Assembly (NCBI RefSeq): GCF_021730395.1
Contig: NC_069369.1
Span: 60,787,501-60,851,500 of the forward strand
DNA from: Mercenaria mercenaria
Lineage: Eukaryota > Mollusca > Bivalvia > Venerida > Veneridae
Direction of reading: 5' to 3'
Length of the DNA stretch: 64,000 bases
The position numbers were made by a program, and so were the translations under genes. Position 1 is the stretch's first letter. The number at the start of each line of letters is the position of its first letter. Below the pieces are notes generated by a model, which was given only the letters and a program-made list of their open reading frames with translations, searched no databases and was not told the DNA's origin. Of the stretch, positions 15,401-31,099 are shown one piece after another.

Positions 15401-18400
15401 TGTCTCTCCGATGGGATTAGGAACACTACGCCTACTATATATTTGTACTACAGTATTTTTTTGATGATCTGCCTTACAGTGTGTCGCTCTGAATGTGTTG
15501 GTTGTGCTTTCATCCTACTCTTATTTTTAGTTCAGTGAAATTCAGTGTGTGTTTATTACACTGTTAATATAACAATATATATTTTAGTTTCGCAATGGAA
15601 TTAGAAACCCTCAGAAAAAACCTGACAACGTGCTCGGGTATGCATAACCATCCACTAGATGGCGTGTTGTCTTGGATACAAAAAGAGGTCAAGGTTACAT
15701 GTGATGCTAATTTGGCTGCTGTAATGTGCCAACAATCAAACTGTGATGTAACCATGACAACAAATCTCCTAAAACAGCTTGGCTACTATCTGTTGGTGAC
15801 CAACTTTAATGACATGGTGTTTTGCAAGTAAGTGTTACGTCAACATTTAACAGGAATAGCAAAATTAAAAAAAAAACATCACAAATCCAAATACAAATGT
15901 ACTAATAAACTTTAACAAGAGTACCGCCTGCGGGTGCCATCGCTCATCTGTAAGTGTTGGACATTATGTAAAAAAAGAGTAATGGTTCTTGGCCTTCTTA
16001 CTCATCTTTATTGATGACAAAAATATGTGAAGTTTCAAAGCTATAAGAAGTATTCAAGAAAAGTGAACTTAAACAAAAAAAACCCAGGAAATACAGTTTT
16101 TCTAGATTATAATGGCCCGCGCGCCATGATTCTTACAAAATGGTAAACAAGTGTGCAAAGTTTCAAGGCTATAGCTACTATAGAATTCAAGAAAGGTGGA
16201 CCTAAATAAAAAGAATGACCGTAAACAAGTGTGCAAAGTTTCAAAGCTGTAGCTTTTATAGTCTTTGGGAAAAAGTGGACCTAAACAAGTTTTAACCAAG
16301 AAAGTCAAATTTTCTTAGTACAAAAAGGCCATAATTCTGACAAAATGCTCATCAGAGCTATGGTCATGGTACTTATGGTACTTGGCTTACATAGTCACCT
16401 AATAATGATACACACATATGCAAAGTTTCAAAGCTATGGTTGTTAAAGTTTTTGAGAAAGGGTGAACCTAAAAATTTTTTTACCAACGCCGACGACAATA
16501 ACTTGTAGATCTTTAACAAAAAATCAGACGAGCTAAAAATGTAGGTAATATTTAAGTTGTTCTTTTATAAGTATGAGGTAAAAAGTATAGCCCTATTGTT
16601 TTGTATTGTATTAGACAAGTTACTTTAGAGAGCTTGTATATTTTTTTCAGATTATACGAGTGTTCGTTTAAAAGAATTGCTAAAATTCATTAAATCACTG
16701 TATTGTTATTCTTTATTTACTACAATTATTGAATAAAAAGCAAAAAATCACAAAACCTGGAGGGTTGCCCATTTAGGAATAGGTATTATATAGACGTAAT
16801 GATTTAGAACTTTATTTGAAAAAAGGTACGTTTTAAAGTAATTGATGTTATTTGTATTTGAGATTTCAGTAGTTTATCTGATGCTTAGTATAATATTGAT
16901 TTTCCGATATTCCATGGAAATCTTCGGCTATCCCATGGAAAACTTTGGCTATCTCAAGGAAATCATGGACAAAACACATTATGCAAAAATGCTGCTATCA
17001 TTCTGCCGTAAAAATCAGAATTATATTGTATGTTTTACTGTAATATATATATTTGTATTTTATCATAGAAAAGTCGCAAATGTTCTTCACGGAGTAGAAT
17101 GTCTAGCCGACAGTTGTAGAGAAGATATGACGTCACTACATGCAGAAGTGTTGTACATAAGGTCCGTTGTTGGTACTAGGTGTCCGGACCTGACCTACTA
17201 TCTTCATTGCAGTGACGGAATGATGAAAGGTAAACGTTCTTAACATCGTAAGACTGCGGACTTATACTTTTACCCTCATTTAGATATAAAAGAATCATCA
17301 GATAGCACTTAGTTACTTAACAGCTATATACCAGATAATCATTGCCTAAAATTAATCTATATTGAATGTACGTGTTTCTGATGAGAAAATTGAAATACTC
17401 GTATATAATTTAGAAATCCATCTTTTGAACGTGAAAATGTGCCCAGTAGTTTTTACCACTGTGACAAAAGTTCCATACTTAAAAAATAAACAAAAAATAT
17501 TGCATTTGACATCAATTTCTGAAGCATTTCGTAATTTTTTAAGTAGATGTTTCTGTTATGCAAGCTGGCTATGTTTATTTAGTGATTTTGCTATCCAAAG
17601 AAAATGGGGATTGATTTTCTGATGAACATAACTGACGCGGTTCTACAATGGTACGCAATGCGTCAACATACCAGTGCTTGTAGCAAACCGGGAGGTTGTT
17701 ACACGCGTTATTGTTAGAAAACCAACTGTCTCAGTTTTTAAAAAGGAAAACTAGATTTAAGGGAAAAACTACAGTGCACATTTTTGTGCAATAGAGTAAA
17801 GTGTCGTCATATGATAATGGCTACGTTAAGAAAATAAAACGAAATCCAGCACCCCTTTAACAGTTAATGGTACTGTCCAAATTGAAAGATGGACATGTTC
17901 ATTATAGAAATTAGCAGGGTAAGGGTTAATTATAACAATGAGATATCAATCAATTTAGGCCAACAGAACAATGCCAGAAACATTACAAATGGAGACAGAA
18001 TTCAGAAAGAATCAGTAAACGAAACAAAAAATGGTGTAAATGGAACCGGAATTGCGGAAACATGTAACGTTATGCAGTCCAAAATGTGTGTGAACAGTGT
18101 TCGATTGCCTGCAGCAGTTGATGGTCTTTATTGCAGGTAACCAATTTAACAAAATTTAATTTCAGAAAATTTCTCTTAATGTTATATATAATACGTAAAG
18201 TTTGGAAGCGATCCTTTCTGTATACAAAATAAGTCTGAAACAGTATGCTAGAATGAGTACATATGTTTGTTGTGTTGGGTTTAGTGTCGCACCGACACAA
18301 TTATAGGTCATATGGCGACTTTCCACCTTTTGATGGTCGAGGAGGACCCCAGGTGCCCCTCGGTGGGTTATTTCATTACAGGCGGGTACCTGGGTAGAAC

Positions 18401-21400
18401 CACTGACATTCCGTAAGCCAGCTGGACGGCTTCCTCACATGAAGAATTCAACGCTCCGAGTGAGGCTTGAACCCACATCGGTTAGGAGCAAGTGATTTGA
18501 AGTCAGCAACCTTAACCATTCCCTTAACCACTCGACCGTGGAAGTCCCCAGAATTAGTATATAATGTTTCTGAAAGCATTTATTACAAAACGAGCTGTAC
18601 ATTGTTTTTAATGCATACATTGTAGTTAGATCTATATTTTATCCGACTTAATATAAATGTTGACAGCATTCATTGTTTCCAGCAAAATGATGTCAGTAAT
18701 GAAACAATTGTCAGACTGTGTTTTACCCAAACTTCGCGGATGTACGTCTGCTGAACTGACCGACGCAGTGACACACTACCAAACTTTGTTCACGAGACGT
18801 AGACAGTACTGTCCAACCGATTTCCTCACTCATCTATTTGGGGAGCTTATGGATGGAGACCACTGCGAAATTCCCCAGTGTTTCACTGCAGCCGACTGCT
18901 ATAAGCATTTCAAAGCTAAAGAAGAAGGCAACTGCGGGTATGTTTTATGTCTAAATCATGGAGCAGATCATGTAAAGAATATGTAACCATTTCATAACAA
19001 TAGTGTCTGCTATGAAGTACGTTTAAAAGAGACATTGGACTTGTAACACGATTGAAATTGAAACAAAAGAAAGTTGTATTTGTTTCATATTTATGTTCAT
19101 TAATTCTTGAAAATACTTCAGTAAGGAAATATTTATTCCATATATTTACCATATGTTTAAGGACTTCGTACATGTTTCACGTTGACTTTTTTTTACATTT
19201 AAGTATATTTTGACAGGAGATAACATTTGTAAATGCGCACAATTTTGAATACTGACTAAGCGGTGTACTTAAAAGTCCTTTCATGTTTCATAGAAATCTA
19301 GATGATATTGAGCAATGTGTCTTTTACGCAACGGAAGGATGTAACTATTTTCAACAGCAAGCTTCGATGATAACATTACAAGCGTTTGTAGTACAAGAAG
19401 GTCTACCAAAGGAATGCTTGAAATCCAAGCTGGCCTCCATGAATACAAGTACTGATAAGCTTATAGAATGTGTGCTTGACTTCAATCAACAGATGTCAGA
19501 CATTTTGTCTGGAAATATGACAGGTAAATGTGAACTTATTGATATTATTTAAAAATATATCTTTACAGAAAAAAAAAATGAAGCTTTGTGTAGTCAGCAG
19601 TCCCTTTGTTATGCTAATGTCCAACATATCTAGGACTGACAGATCTGTGAAGTACATATTTTGGTACAGTTTCGCAAAAAGGAAACAGCTTCATTTAGAA
19701 ATAGTCTCTTTGGGTTTATATATTGCTTTAGGTGGCATTTAGCTTGCCAATGCATTCTCAATGCACGCACAGAAAGCAAGTTAGACAAGCATCCATGGCA
19801 GTCGGAAGCTTCGGTCTTTTTCTTGGTTTTGAAACAACTATCGTAATACCGAGCCACGGACCAGAATGAGTACAAACATTTGACTAACAGCTTGATACAG
19901 ATTTCAGAACATGAAAATTTCTTGTTTATCTCTCTTAGGTAATATCACTATCTCTAAAGCGGCTCACATGTGTTTTTTTTTTTTTTTTTTTGTTATTTAC
20001 TCTTTTAAAGTATAGTAGATCTATAGATCTATTTGATAATTAAACATATGAAGGTTTTACATGTGAAAAAATAGAATGAACCATGTGTTTTCATAGGGTA
20101 TTACTTAGTTAATTATCAAGAGTGGATTTATATGTTGTATAACACATTTCTGTCAAATTATGATAAATATTCATTGCAAGAGACATTTTCGGTTTACGCC
20201 AGACACCACGTGGAATGCGTTCAATTTTCTGTATTAAAATTTATTATTTTCAACTTAGTATTTAGTTACTGTTATTTTATCCAGGTTCTCCATCCTGTCA
20301 TCTAATGACGTCATACATCACGTGTCTAGAGACTACATTGGAGTTAGCAGACATTCCGACAGTTGTGAAAGAGCCCTTCAATCATCTAGTACTTGTTGCA
20401 AAACCAGCGACTGAAATAGTTTGTAAACAAAAAGGTGATAGTCGTTTTATAGCTGTACTCGCGCGTGTATGATTTTGAAGGTTCATAATGCCTTTGTTTA
20501 TACTGTGGCTGCAACATATTTTATTATGAACATAAAATATATTAACTTCTTTTTAAATCTTTTTTCCGGGATAACTGTTTTCTCTCATATTTGTGAAAGG
20601 ATCGAATTTTGTTTTACATAGCAGAAAGAACTACCAGATCCACTAATTTTATTACCTCCCGTTATAGCTCTAACTCTGTAAGTTCGTGTGCAATAAATTA
20701 AAGGCTGTTTTCATACCATGTTATTATGCATATATCTAATTGGACAGCTGTTTCGTCTGTTTTAACATAAAATGTAAAGTCTTATGAAACTTTATATGAG
20801 ATATGTTGCGTTTGATATCACGACTTTCACCTCTCCTCCTCTTTTATTTTTGTTTTCAAAACAGCAATGTCATTAACACTATTGTGAAAACTGATAAATT
20901 TGCAGAAATGAAATTGAAAAAATTGTTCTTTGAATTTTATGAAAGCAAATTGTGTTATATACAGGTCAATCTTATAAGGCTTGGGCATGTTTATTTATTA
21001 CCAAATACACCCGTGCAGAAATTGAAATTTTTCAAATAAAAGAAGAAAATCAACAACAACAAATAAACCATTTCAGTTTAAACTAAGACGTGGTTTTGTA
21101 GCTATTTGCAACTGAACATGTTTCGGCAGTGGTACCTTCACAAAAAAGTTTCTTTAAACAAATTATAATGAAAATATTCTTTTTCTGATTACAGACGACG
21201 AATTGTCTCAAGAACAGAAACCCAGGAAAGGTATTCAAATTACAAATACTAAATTATAAAAGTGTGTTAGAACCGTTTGCTAACACACTTGATATAGTCA
21301 CTGCGGATTTTTAAAACTGATGAATGGTAAAGTTCATGGTTTGTTTGTTTTGGGTTTAACGCCGTTTTTTTCAACAGTACTTCAGTTAGGTAACGAGGGC

Positions 21401-24400
21401 AGTTAACCTAATGTGTACCTGGATTCTGTACCAGTACAAACCTGTTCTTCGCAACTGCTACCTTCCCTACATGAATCAGAGGTGTAGGACGAATGGTTTC
21501 AGACACAATGTCTTCTATCAAAGCGTCACGGAGAACATACGTTTAGCCCGGGAATCGAACTCACGACCCCGCGATCTGCAGATCTGCGCGCTCCCTACTG
21601 AGCTAAACGTTTGGGCTAAAGTTCTTAATTGAAAAGTTCAACTTGATATTATCTCTTTTGTTGTAGTTTTTTAAAAGGTAATTGCAAATAAAGAATAAAT
21701 AATAACAATTAATGAATTTTGAACAGTTCATTAATGTTACACATTTATTTATTGCTTACATACGAAGTATTACGTTTTTAACACTTTATTTTAGAACATG
21801 GCAACGAAACATGTGGCACAGAGAAGGGTTTATATTGCTTGAAAAAGTTCTCAGCAAACGTTTTGTTATCACCACTGTTTTCTTATGATGGAAAACAAAT
21901 GATCTGCAGCCAGTACGTATAATTATGTTCCAGGAAATATTCAGTGTTAGTTTAAAGTATTGAACACGTAAATAAATATAATGTATTCTCCGTATGCTCT
22001 TTCGGCATTCACCGGATTTTTCGGAAAGCCTTGTGCGCGTTAAGCTATATTTAAGTCCGAAGAATGCCGAATCAGCTAACGAGAATACGTAATTACACGG
22101 AAAATGCCGAATGTTATTACGGTTACACTACCTTAACTTTTTTTTAAAGTTTTTCAGAACTTGGAAGAAATTGTGTACCGACATCTTTTTTCATATCAAT
22201 TACCACGGTATAACTGTAGAATCTTATTTAAGTATGAGTGGATTTGATATTTGAATTGGTACACTGTTAAGTAGCAATCAGACGTTAATTTTGTTATGTT
22301 TCGATCACAAACATTTGAATAATCAGACTGGACATATGTGTATTACATTTAGATGATTTTGACAAAAATTTAGAAAATTAGTGGTTATAGAAACATTTGA
22401 GTCTGACACCATGTCAGCAGTGAAAGTGAGGAAGAATAATTGACAAAAATATTAATTCAGCATTCATAAGTTTTGACTAACGAGCCATATTTTCTATATT
22501 TTCAGTTTATCAGAAAGGAGTAATTGCTTAGCTGATGCATTGTCTGAATGCAGTCACGATGAAATTACAAACCCGTATTACAACGTTTACAGTTTAATAG
22601 AGATGCTGTCACAGCTGACTGGTGTTTGTTCTCCCAGTCCTTTCACGTGCAGTCCTGAGATAGCAATGGAATGTGTATCACATCTTGGTTACGTTTTAAG
22701 GGCACGTTCATACCTTGAAGACGTCTGCTTGTATGTAATATTCTTGTTTCAAATTCTTACTTTTGCAGAAGACTACGTAGTTCTAATTGTCAATGTAAGA
22801 ATCTGTGCTCTCGTTTAGAAAGTGTATGGTCCGATAGGGTTTGTTATAAACCTGTCTTTTAATAAAATAGGAGCCTTTATCACTTTAAGTACAGTCAAAC
22901 TTGCTCGAGAGACCACGTCTGTTTAGAGATTAAGAGACCAATTTTTCAGTTCACGTTTGTGTAGTTAAAGAACAAATTATGTTGTGCTTAGAGGCCAGTT
23001 GCGTAAAATGAACATATTTTCTCCGTCCCTTGAATGTGTTTTTTTTTAATGTAAGTAGTACTGTAACTAAAACCAGATAATATCTTTTCATTAGTTCTCT
23101 TTTTTTCTCGTGCAGTGTTCTTCAGCAGACAGAACTATGCATACGACAGACTACAAGTAGTTGTGACAGTTTTACAAAGAACTCAGTTCTTCAGCTTTAT
23201 GAGCCAATCAGGTGCAAGGCTTATTCTGTGTGCCCGAGCGCTATACAAATCAGTGAGGATGTTTCAAGAGAAACTCCCGAATCTTGTATAGATCCAACAG
23301 GTACACACCATTTTATAATTTATAACATGCCGCTTTTCAGTGAATTATCGAAATATTTGAGTGAAATATACCTGTTATTTTCACAGTGAAAAATATCAAT
23401 ATATTTTTCACTTGAAGTCTCGTGGAAGAAACATTTTGAAATTTGTGTGCTTTTGCTTAATGTACATTAATTTTTCAGTGTAAATATATTTGGTATAAAT
23501 GTGTTACAAATTATTTGTCTTGCATATTGTTAAGTTCCAAGACCAATTGATTTTGAACAGCACAAATATAAAACATACAGTAAATGAACTGAAACAGTTA
23601 TCAAACAGCTTGTAATCAGTCACCATGATCCCATAGAGCTTGAAGACATGTATCTACATTCAGCATGTATAAATTCTTAGGTAAAATGAAGTATCAGACA
23701 GGCTGTAAGACGTGCTCTTGTGTGTCCACAAGTTGACAAGTACAATAATGAACTTTTCAGACGCGTTTGAGCTTCAGAGTATAATACATAAGGTAGAGAA
23801 GTGACAGTCTTTACTTAAAAATTGAGAAATTGAAATATTCTGCCAGCCATGTAGTACTTTATCGTGCTGCTGTTTCATTTAAAACGATAAATGAACTTAT
23901 AAAATTAATAACAACTCACCTTAGGATGTATTTGTGGTACTATATTTGTAGAAGTGGTTGCGCATTCAGGAACTTGTAGGCCATTTGTAGCTCTAAGATG
24001 TCTACAAGATGTAAATGACGCTGCTACTGGAACAACGAAGGACAGAAATGCTACCTGCAGGTAAACTATAGACTGTTTCGCGTGCTTTGACAACGTTCAT
24101 TCTTTATAATTAGAAAAAAAAGTCATTCATATGAATTGTCACAAGACACAGAAGTAGATATGCATGCTTTTGTGAAAGTTTATGCAAGCAAACAAAATAT
24201 ATTCATAGAAAATTCTACATTTTAGGAATTATGAATCTGCTCTTACTTGCTTCTTCAACAATTTAAACGCTTGTGACGATGACGTCACAATCATGATGTC
24301 AATGTATTACCTACTGGAGGTTTCCAACGTTATGGATAAGATGTGTTTCACGACTATCAAACATGACTGTGACTCTGCTGAAGAAACGGAGTGTGATCTG

Positions 24401-27400
24401 GATCAGTTAGAGGACTGCATTGAACATTTTCGTGGTATTGAAGAGTTTGGCACTGCAAAAGAGAGATGTTTGTACGTATAATATACTGCTAGATTCTACA
24501 TTAGTTTTCATTTGAGATCATTATCATTTTGTGAAATGATATTTGATTTTCGCACATTAAAATAAATATTCAAAAACCTATGTTTTACTTGAAAATTTTC
24601 AATTTGAAATAGCATCAAAATAACTTTTAAATAAACACTTGTATTTCTTTGTAACAAACCAATATATCTACGTCAAATTTTAGAAACATTAAGTTCGTTT
24701 TAGAAAATATATATAACAAATGCCGTTTCTTTCTCTTCAGAGCCAGAACTGATGTTAAACACTGTTTTGAAGTCACTACAAGGTCTTGTCCAAAGATTAC
24801 AAGATTATATGCAAAGACAAGATTCTTGAAGAACACCTTAAGGGAAGCAGATAATAAAGAAAATATGTGTGACAATGTGCACCAATGTATATTTAACTAT
24901 ATGGCGTATTTCAATGTAACTCTGTCACACCAATCTCGTCATTTGAATGGTGATAATGATCAAAAGAATCCGGAGACTAGTTTAAAGACTGTTTCTAAAC
25001 AGAAGCATGATCCGATGAAGATGTATCAATGTCATGCTCGGCTAGATGAATTGTCCTGCATTCAGTCGCATCTTGAAATGTTACCAGAAGATGTTGCAAT
25101 GGTTGCTGGAAATTTACTGATGCACATGGATAATGCATTTGCTGATGTATGCGCAGGTCAGTAGAAGCTGAAATCTACATAATTTCATTACTAATGAAAA
25201 TAGTTGCAAAACCTGATGACAGTATAGAATTACCATGATTTTCAAATGGCAGTAAAATTGTTGCATATATCCTATATAAAAATGAATTATTTACTTAACA
25301 GGAATTTCACAATCATTTCTGTAAATGGTAAATGATTGCAAGAGATGCTAGATATTTGTTTTTCTACAGCTTAGTAGGGGGTGGGGAGGGGCGGGGGCGA
25401 AATCAAAAGTAAACATCCGATGTTCACAAGGAAATGGACCCGTAACTCTAATGACACTCAATATTATAACCTATTCTCGCTAGGTAATTCGACATTCTTC
25501 GGATGTAAATATAGTTCGACGCGTGCATGTCTTTCCGTAGAAACCGGAGATTACCGAAATCGCACGCCGAGAATACGGAATTTGCCGATTGTCATTACGG
25601 ATCCACAACCTTAAATCGCTTTAGGTTGCGAAACGTAAAACGTCAAAATCTGTAATATTTATGATATGCTTTTCTTTTGCTAGTTTTTCATCTTGAAATA
25701 TAATTTGAACTTACAGTTATAAGTATCCCGTAAATAAGAACAATTGCCAATATTTGCATATATACTTATTAATGTAAATTTTTCAGTAACTCGTGCAAAG
25801 GAATTTGATCTTCATATTGTGTTACGTTGCTTATATGTACTAAAATTTATTTTACACAGTTCAAGTCGGACTTCTGCCAGATCTACAGGGATGTAATCAA
25901 AGTTGTATTAAGTGTCTTCAGAACAGAATTCAAATGGAGAATGATACATTATTGACATTTGTCAGTGACATAATGAATGCATCATCTAATACTCCAGTGT
26001 TTTCTTCCTCCAAATTTTGTAGGTAAGAATAATCAAATGTACAACCGGGATTAAGATTTGGACGTTTAAACTCATACGTTCGGTAAATTGCATACAAGTT
26101 AGCAATTGCATGGTCACTTTTTGAGTTATTAACTTTCTTAACGTAGTACTGAAACCTTGTATCCTAGGTCTGTATGTCGAGATTGATATTAATATACATT
26201 TTTTATTGCCTGATCTCATTTTTTAACATCTTATTTACAAAATGTAGATCAACGTTGGCCTCTCTGAGATGGTATACAAGTGGTCTGTAAGGAATAGTAC
26301 CAACTTACCGTTTAATATGTTTATAAAGGGAAGTATTATCTAGTAAACCATTTCCGAAGTATGTTTTGTATCTTTCTTCAACCGTTTATAATAAGGTATC
26401 TTTTACATCTTCTCTACAGTGATACAATTTACGGTGTTCAGCTTAGTATGGATATATAATCATTAGAGATAACATTTCTTTTTCTTTACTTAATACAAAG
26501 CTGCTTGCTGCATTATATTGCAGTCTTGACAATATTTTGTTTAAGGTTATTTGAAAAGCTGAAAGCATCAAGGAATGATAGCTTCAACGAAAGCTGTTTC
26601 GACAAACAGGATGACTTGGTCTGGCACAGCCGTCACATGAACGACATGGCCAATCTTTATGACAAATACTGTAACAGACCATGTAATACAACACAGGCTG
26701 ATATTTGCATTAATCAGCTGGAAAGTGACATTTCATCATTGGGCAAAGAAGGGTCATGCTTGTAAGTATTCATATTATATATTATATCTGTTTAGTATTG
26801 AATTTCTTAGTTTTAAGAAAAACTGACGAATGTAAACAAGATTAATGAATATCAGAAGGTATTGTCAAATATCTGTTTTCAATGCTACCATTTGGATTAT
26901 AGTAAGTCTGTTAAGACAGCATCGAAACATGTTATGAAAGTAACAACAGTTTTACTTTTTGTCTTCTGAGTTTTTAATCTATATGTGGACGTTACTTTTA
27001 TCTTCTATTTTTTGAATTATATTGTAATGGTATGTCGGCATTATTGCATAGAACCCCGGCATACACATTACATCATGATATAGAACCCGGCATACATCAT
27101 GATACATTCAATCGTCAAAATATGCTCTGTTTTTAGATCATTCAATGAAACGCTCAAATGTTTGGAAGACAGTGTGACGTCATGTGAGGCCAATGTAACC
27201 AACCAGTACTTTAATCAAGCAGAAACGATCTTTCGGAACACCGGCATTACCTGCTATATTATGCCATCATTTGAGGTAAAGAGCTTAAGTCCGATGTTAC
27301 AGTAGTGGACCCGCTAGGACAATCGGTAGTTTCCTTTGATTACGTCTTCTTCGTATGTGACTTCGGCATTTTCCGGTAGTTACCGGAACCATTGTCCGCT

Positions 27401-30400
27401 TTAGCTATACTTACGGCCGGGGAATGCCGAAATAACAGACGAGAATACGAAATATCACGGAACACACCGAATGCCATTCCATTACTTTAAACACGAAATA
27501 GTAATTACAATACGCTAATAGATATTCAGAAAATATATACTAGTATGCCATTTCCATACTTTGTTACTGTAAATGCTTGATAATTTCTTTTACATAAGCG
27601 ACGTAATCTTTGGCACAGTTGTGTATATTTCACCCGAATCCTGGTTTGGCATCCGCGCCTTCTAGTCACGTTGTTTGTTGTATTTTGTGACAGTGTTTAA
27701 ACCTTACCGGAAGCAGTTGTGTCTTGTTTCATACTATATGACAATTAGCATGTAGATTGTGACTGATCTAACCAGATATGTTGCTGCATTTTCTACAGGT
27801 ATCGTACTCGTCTACCGAACTAGTTATGATGGAGGGTGAAATGTCACAACAAATGAGTATATCTGTTACCATGACGAGACCGGTTATGGACAGTTGCTAT
27901 GGAAGCAGTTGTCATATGGAGGTCTTTGTCAGCATGGAACAAGTTATGGCGGAGTAAGTCCTGGATAAGTTATTCTGCTTGACGAATTTCATGAGTCTCT
28001 AGAAACAATGCACAATTTGTTATTTTTAAGGATAGCCAATTGATGTCGGTTCAGTGTTACGATTAAACGTGATTTGATCAGATCTATTTTACACCCACTT
28101 CGAAGTTATAGATCCTTTGAAGGCAAGTTAGGAAATTTTCCGACATTCTGGGGAAGTACTTTTTCCATACGTGACGTTCCAAATGTCGTTTCAACAGTTT
28201 TTCTGTCCTATAAACGGCGGTTTCTGCTTGTAGCACAGTGCTCAGCATTTTAGTGGATCATCACGCTGTAGAAACGTGACATGACATTCTACCCTCATTA
28301 TACATTGGAACTGTTTCAACATTTACATATATATACTAAAATCTCTGTTACCATATATCAGAAAAGAGCATTGACATATTTGTCACTTTCACCGATAAGC
28401 CGTATGATTCCTCTCTGAAAATAAATGACATCACAAAGATACGATGAATTTATGTAGTAAAGATAAAGTGGGTGGGAATAAAATATAAAAAAGGTAGCTT
28501 TTCAGACGTAGGATCCATCACATTAGTCTAGATATAAGCTGGCAGATGTTAAGATGAATCATAAGAACATGACAAGATACCATGCGAGCGAATTACGACA
28601 AAACGCTTACCATTACAGTCGAGACTGCATATTATCTTACCCAGTAAAAGTAGTTCCAGTGATGTCTCGAAATAATTTCGCCCGTATAAAGATCTCCAAC
28701 AATGGATGATACAACATCAAATGCCATTCGAAAGTAAGCTTCTCCCAAGAAATACTTAGCTTTGACAAAATTATCAAAATTGAAACACAAATTTTTGGCG
28801 TGAGTTATGATTTTTTTCTTTCTTCTGTTGCTCTAACAAATATAGAAATGTCTATAGATACGTACAATTTATCTATATACAAATCGTTAAATTGCAGATG
28901 CTCATCTGGTCAAGAAATACCACAAATTCTGATGGATAACTGTGTGTATATTTTTGACGTTAATAACACAGCCAGTACGCACCAGTTCAACTTCTATCCT
29001 CGAGTTGATCACAAAGTGGAAGATAAACGTAATGTAACAGTAAATGTGATTGGTCAACTGTGGGAAGATGGCTCCTTAGCAACCGGCGATGTCTTAGCAA
29101 CTGTTACTATGGTGCTAGAAGACCGAGATTCCTCAGGTGTGTGCTATTTGATAAGCGAGCCTACAATCAAAACTTTCGACAACGTGTAAGTATAAACTAA
29201 GCACAATTTAGTATTTTTCTTCTTAAGTGGTCGTCTCCCTTGTTAGTATATTTCCACCATCAACGAAAACCTATCTATCTCATGTTTCAGCTGTGCATCA
29301 TACTCCCAAATCATATCGGTTTATATGAACATCTTTGACATCTTTTGAATATGTCAAATGACAAACAATGCCATTTCATTACCAAGCATAACATGTAACA
29401 ATGTGCTTACGAAAGTACATCCAAACTAAATGAATATATACTTATAGTCTGAGGTAAACGGTGTCACAGTAAGTTCATAATGCATATTCATTAATTCTGG
29501 TCTGAACTGTCTTTATGAAAATGGCCGACTTCCAGTAAAAATGCAGTGTCAAAACAATGCGTTTGTGTTTTGGTAATATCTGGATAAAATTGAGTATTTT
29601 TCAAGAATTAGATTTGTGTTTACTGTTACAAATGCATGTGTATTTTTGATGGAATGTTCTTTTTGCTTTCTATTGTTCAGATTACAAGCTAATAAATTAA
29701 TTCATGTTGTTACTAATGGTGTTCACTTGATTGTTGACATCTCTGAATATTTTATAGCGAGAATATATTTGCTCATATGTTCAAGTTTCTCGTCATTCAG
29801 GTTTATTCCAAAAAGACCACGACTGATCTCCCCTTAAGAAGCGAGTAATTGACTTTTAATAAAAGTGCAATGTTTGTGTATGCAATTTTAAACTTATTAT
29901 CTAATAAGTCCGTCCCCTTTTTGTGACTGGAAATGATGGCAGCTGATCTACAGTCATATCTATTTGATGACAGTGGTAAACACAGATTGTTTTACTGATT
30001 ATGTGTTATGCCATAGTATCGTTTTAGTTTATTTCAAATCTACAATGAAAATGATCTTTCATTAATTAAAAGTAATGGTAAATGTGCTCAAATTTAGACA
30101 TTTTTTCTCGATTTTTTTTATTTTCCTATGGTTTCATTTGCAGATTGGCATTTTTGCACCTGTTGATATTACACCAGAAAATCACAATATTAAAATGTTA
30201 ATAAACATATGTTTTCGTAAAGACACTGATCCACCTTTTTTAAATTAAGACCGAGGCCCATTGCTTGTACGATGGGTGGAGGAGCTATGAAAGGGTCATA
30301 ATGAAAACAAATGTTTATTGACTATTTTATGATATGATCATGTTAGAAACTTTTAAGGTATTAGGCCCCTAATAGTAATGTTTAAAAAATGGCATTTGTT

Positions 30401-31068
30401 TGGTATATTCTTACAGTTGACCGTGCTTCGCACTTATATGCAAATTTTTAAAAACTTTTACCGTGCCGTTTTTTATAAATTTTGTGTAATTTATGGTATT
30501 TCCTAAAGCTCAAGTTGAGACAAATTTCAGTGGTGGCCTTTATCCAAAACGTTTTCAGAGAATTTATTATTCCATTATTTTTTATAAAAGAAACATCGAA
30601 CTATTGGTAAACAATCATAAAACTTAAAATAAAAACTGTCAAATGAATATCATTTTTTCTAGGGTGCCTCGAGTAAACGGATTTGATCAGACAGAATTCC
30701 AACTCCAATATTGAAAAATTATGGTCGAATCCTGCGGGTCCGTTTTGAATTTTGCTCACTTTATTCAAAAATAACCTTGGGGCAGAAGTAAAACCTACCT
30801 ACATTTCTTCCACAATATGTAATCTAAAGAATGAAGGCAAAATAGAGAACTTTTACCACATGTAACTCAGTATTTTTAAAGATGTCTAACTCTACCCCTT
30901 CTGCTTTAGAGGTAATTTTACTTTGAACAACAAGAAATCGCATATCAAATGATTTTTTTCCTACTTTTGTACAATAAATCAATAACAAGTCTTGAAAGAA
31001 GTAAAAACTTACTAGAAAAAAAGGAAAATATGGGAAAAAAATTTTGGTCCCAGTAGAGCTTGAACCTA

Positions 31069-31099
<31 letters not shown>

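Noticed and set aside
16842-17068. Upstream extension of exon 24 as a separate N terminus (frame starting MMLFVFEISVVYL)
   Set aside because: The acceptor at 17068 fits exactly in phase with exon 23. The extension is AT-rich intron with a local TCCCATGGAAA-type repeat.
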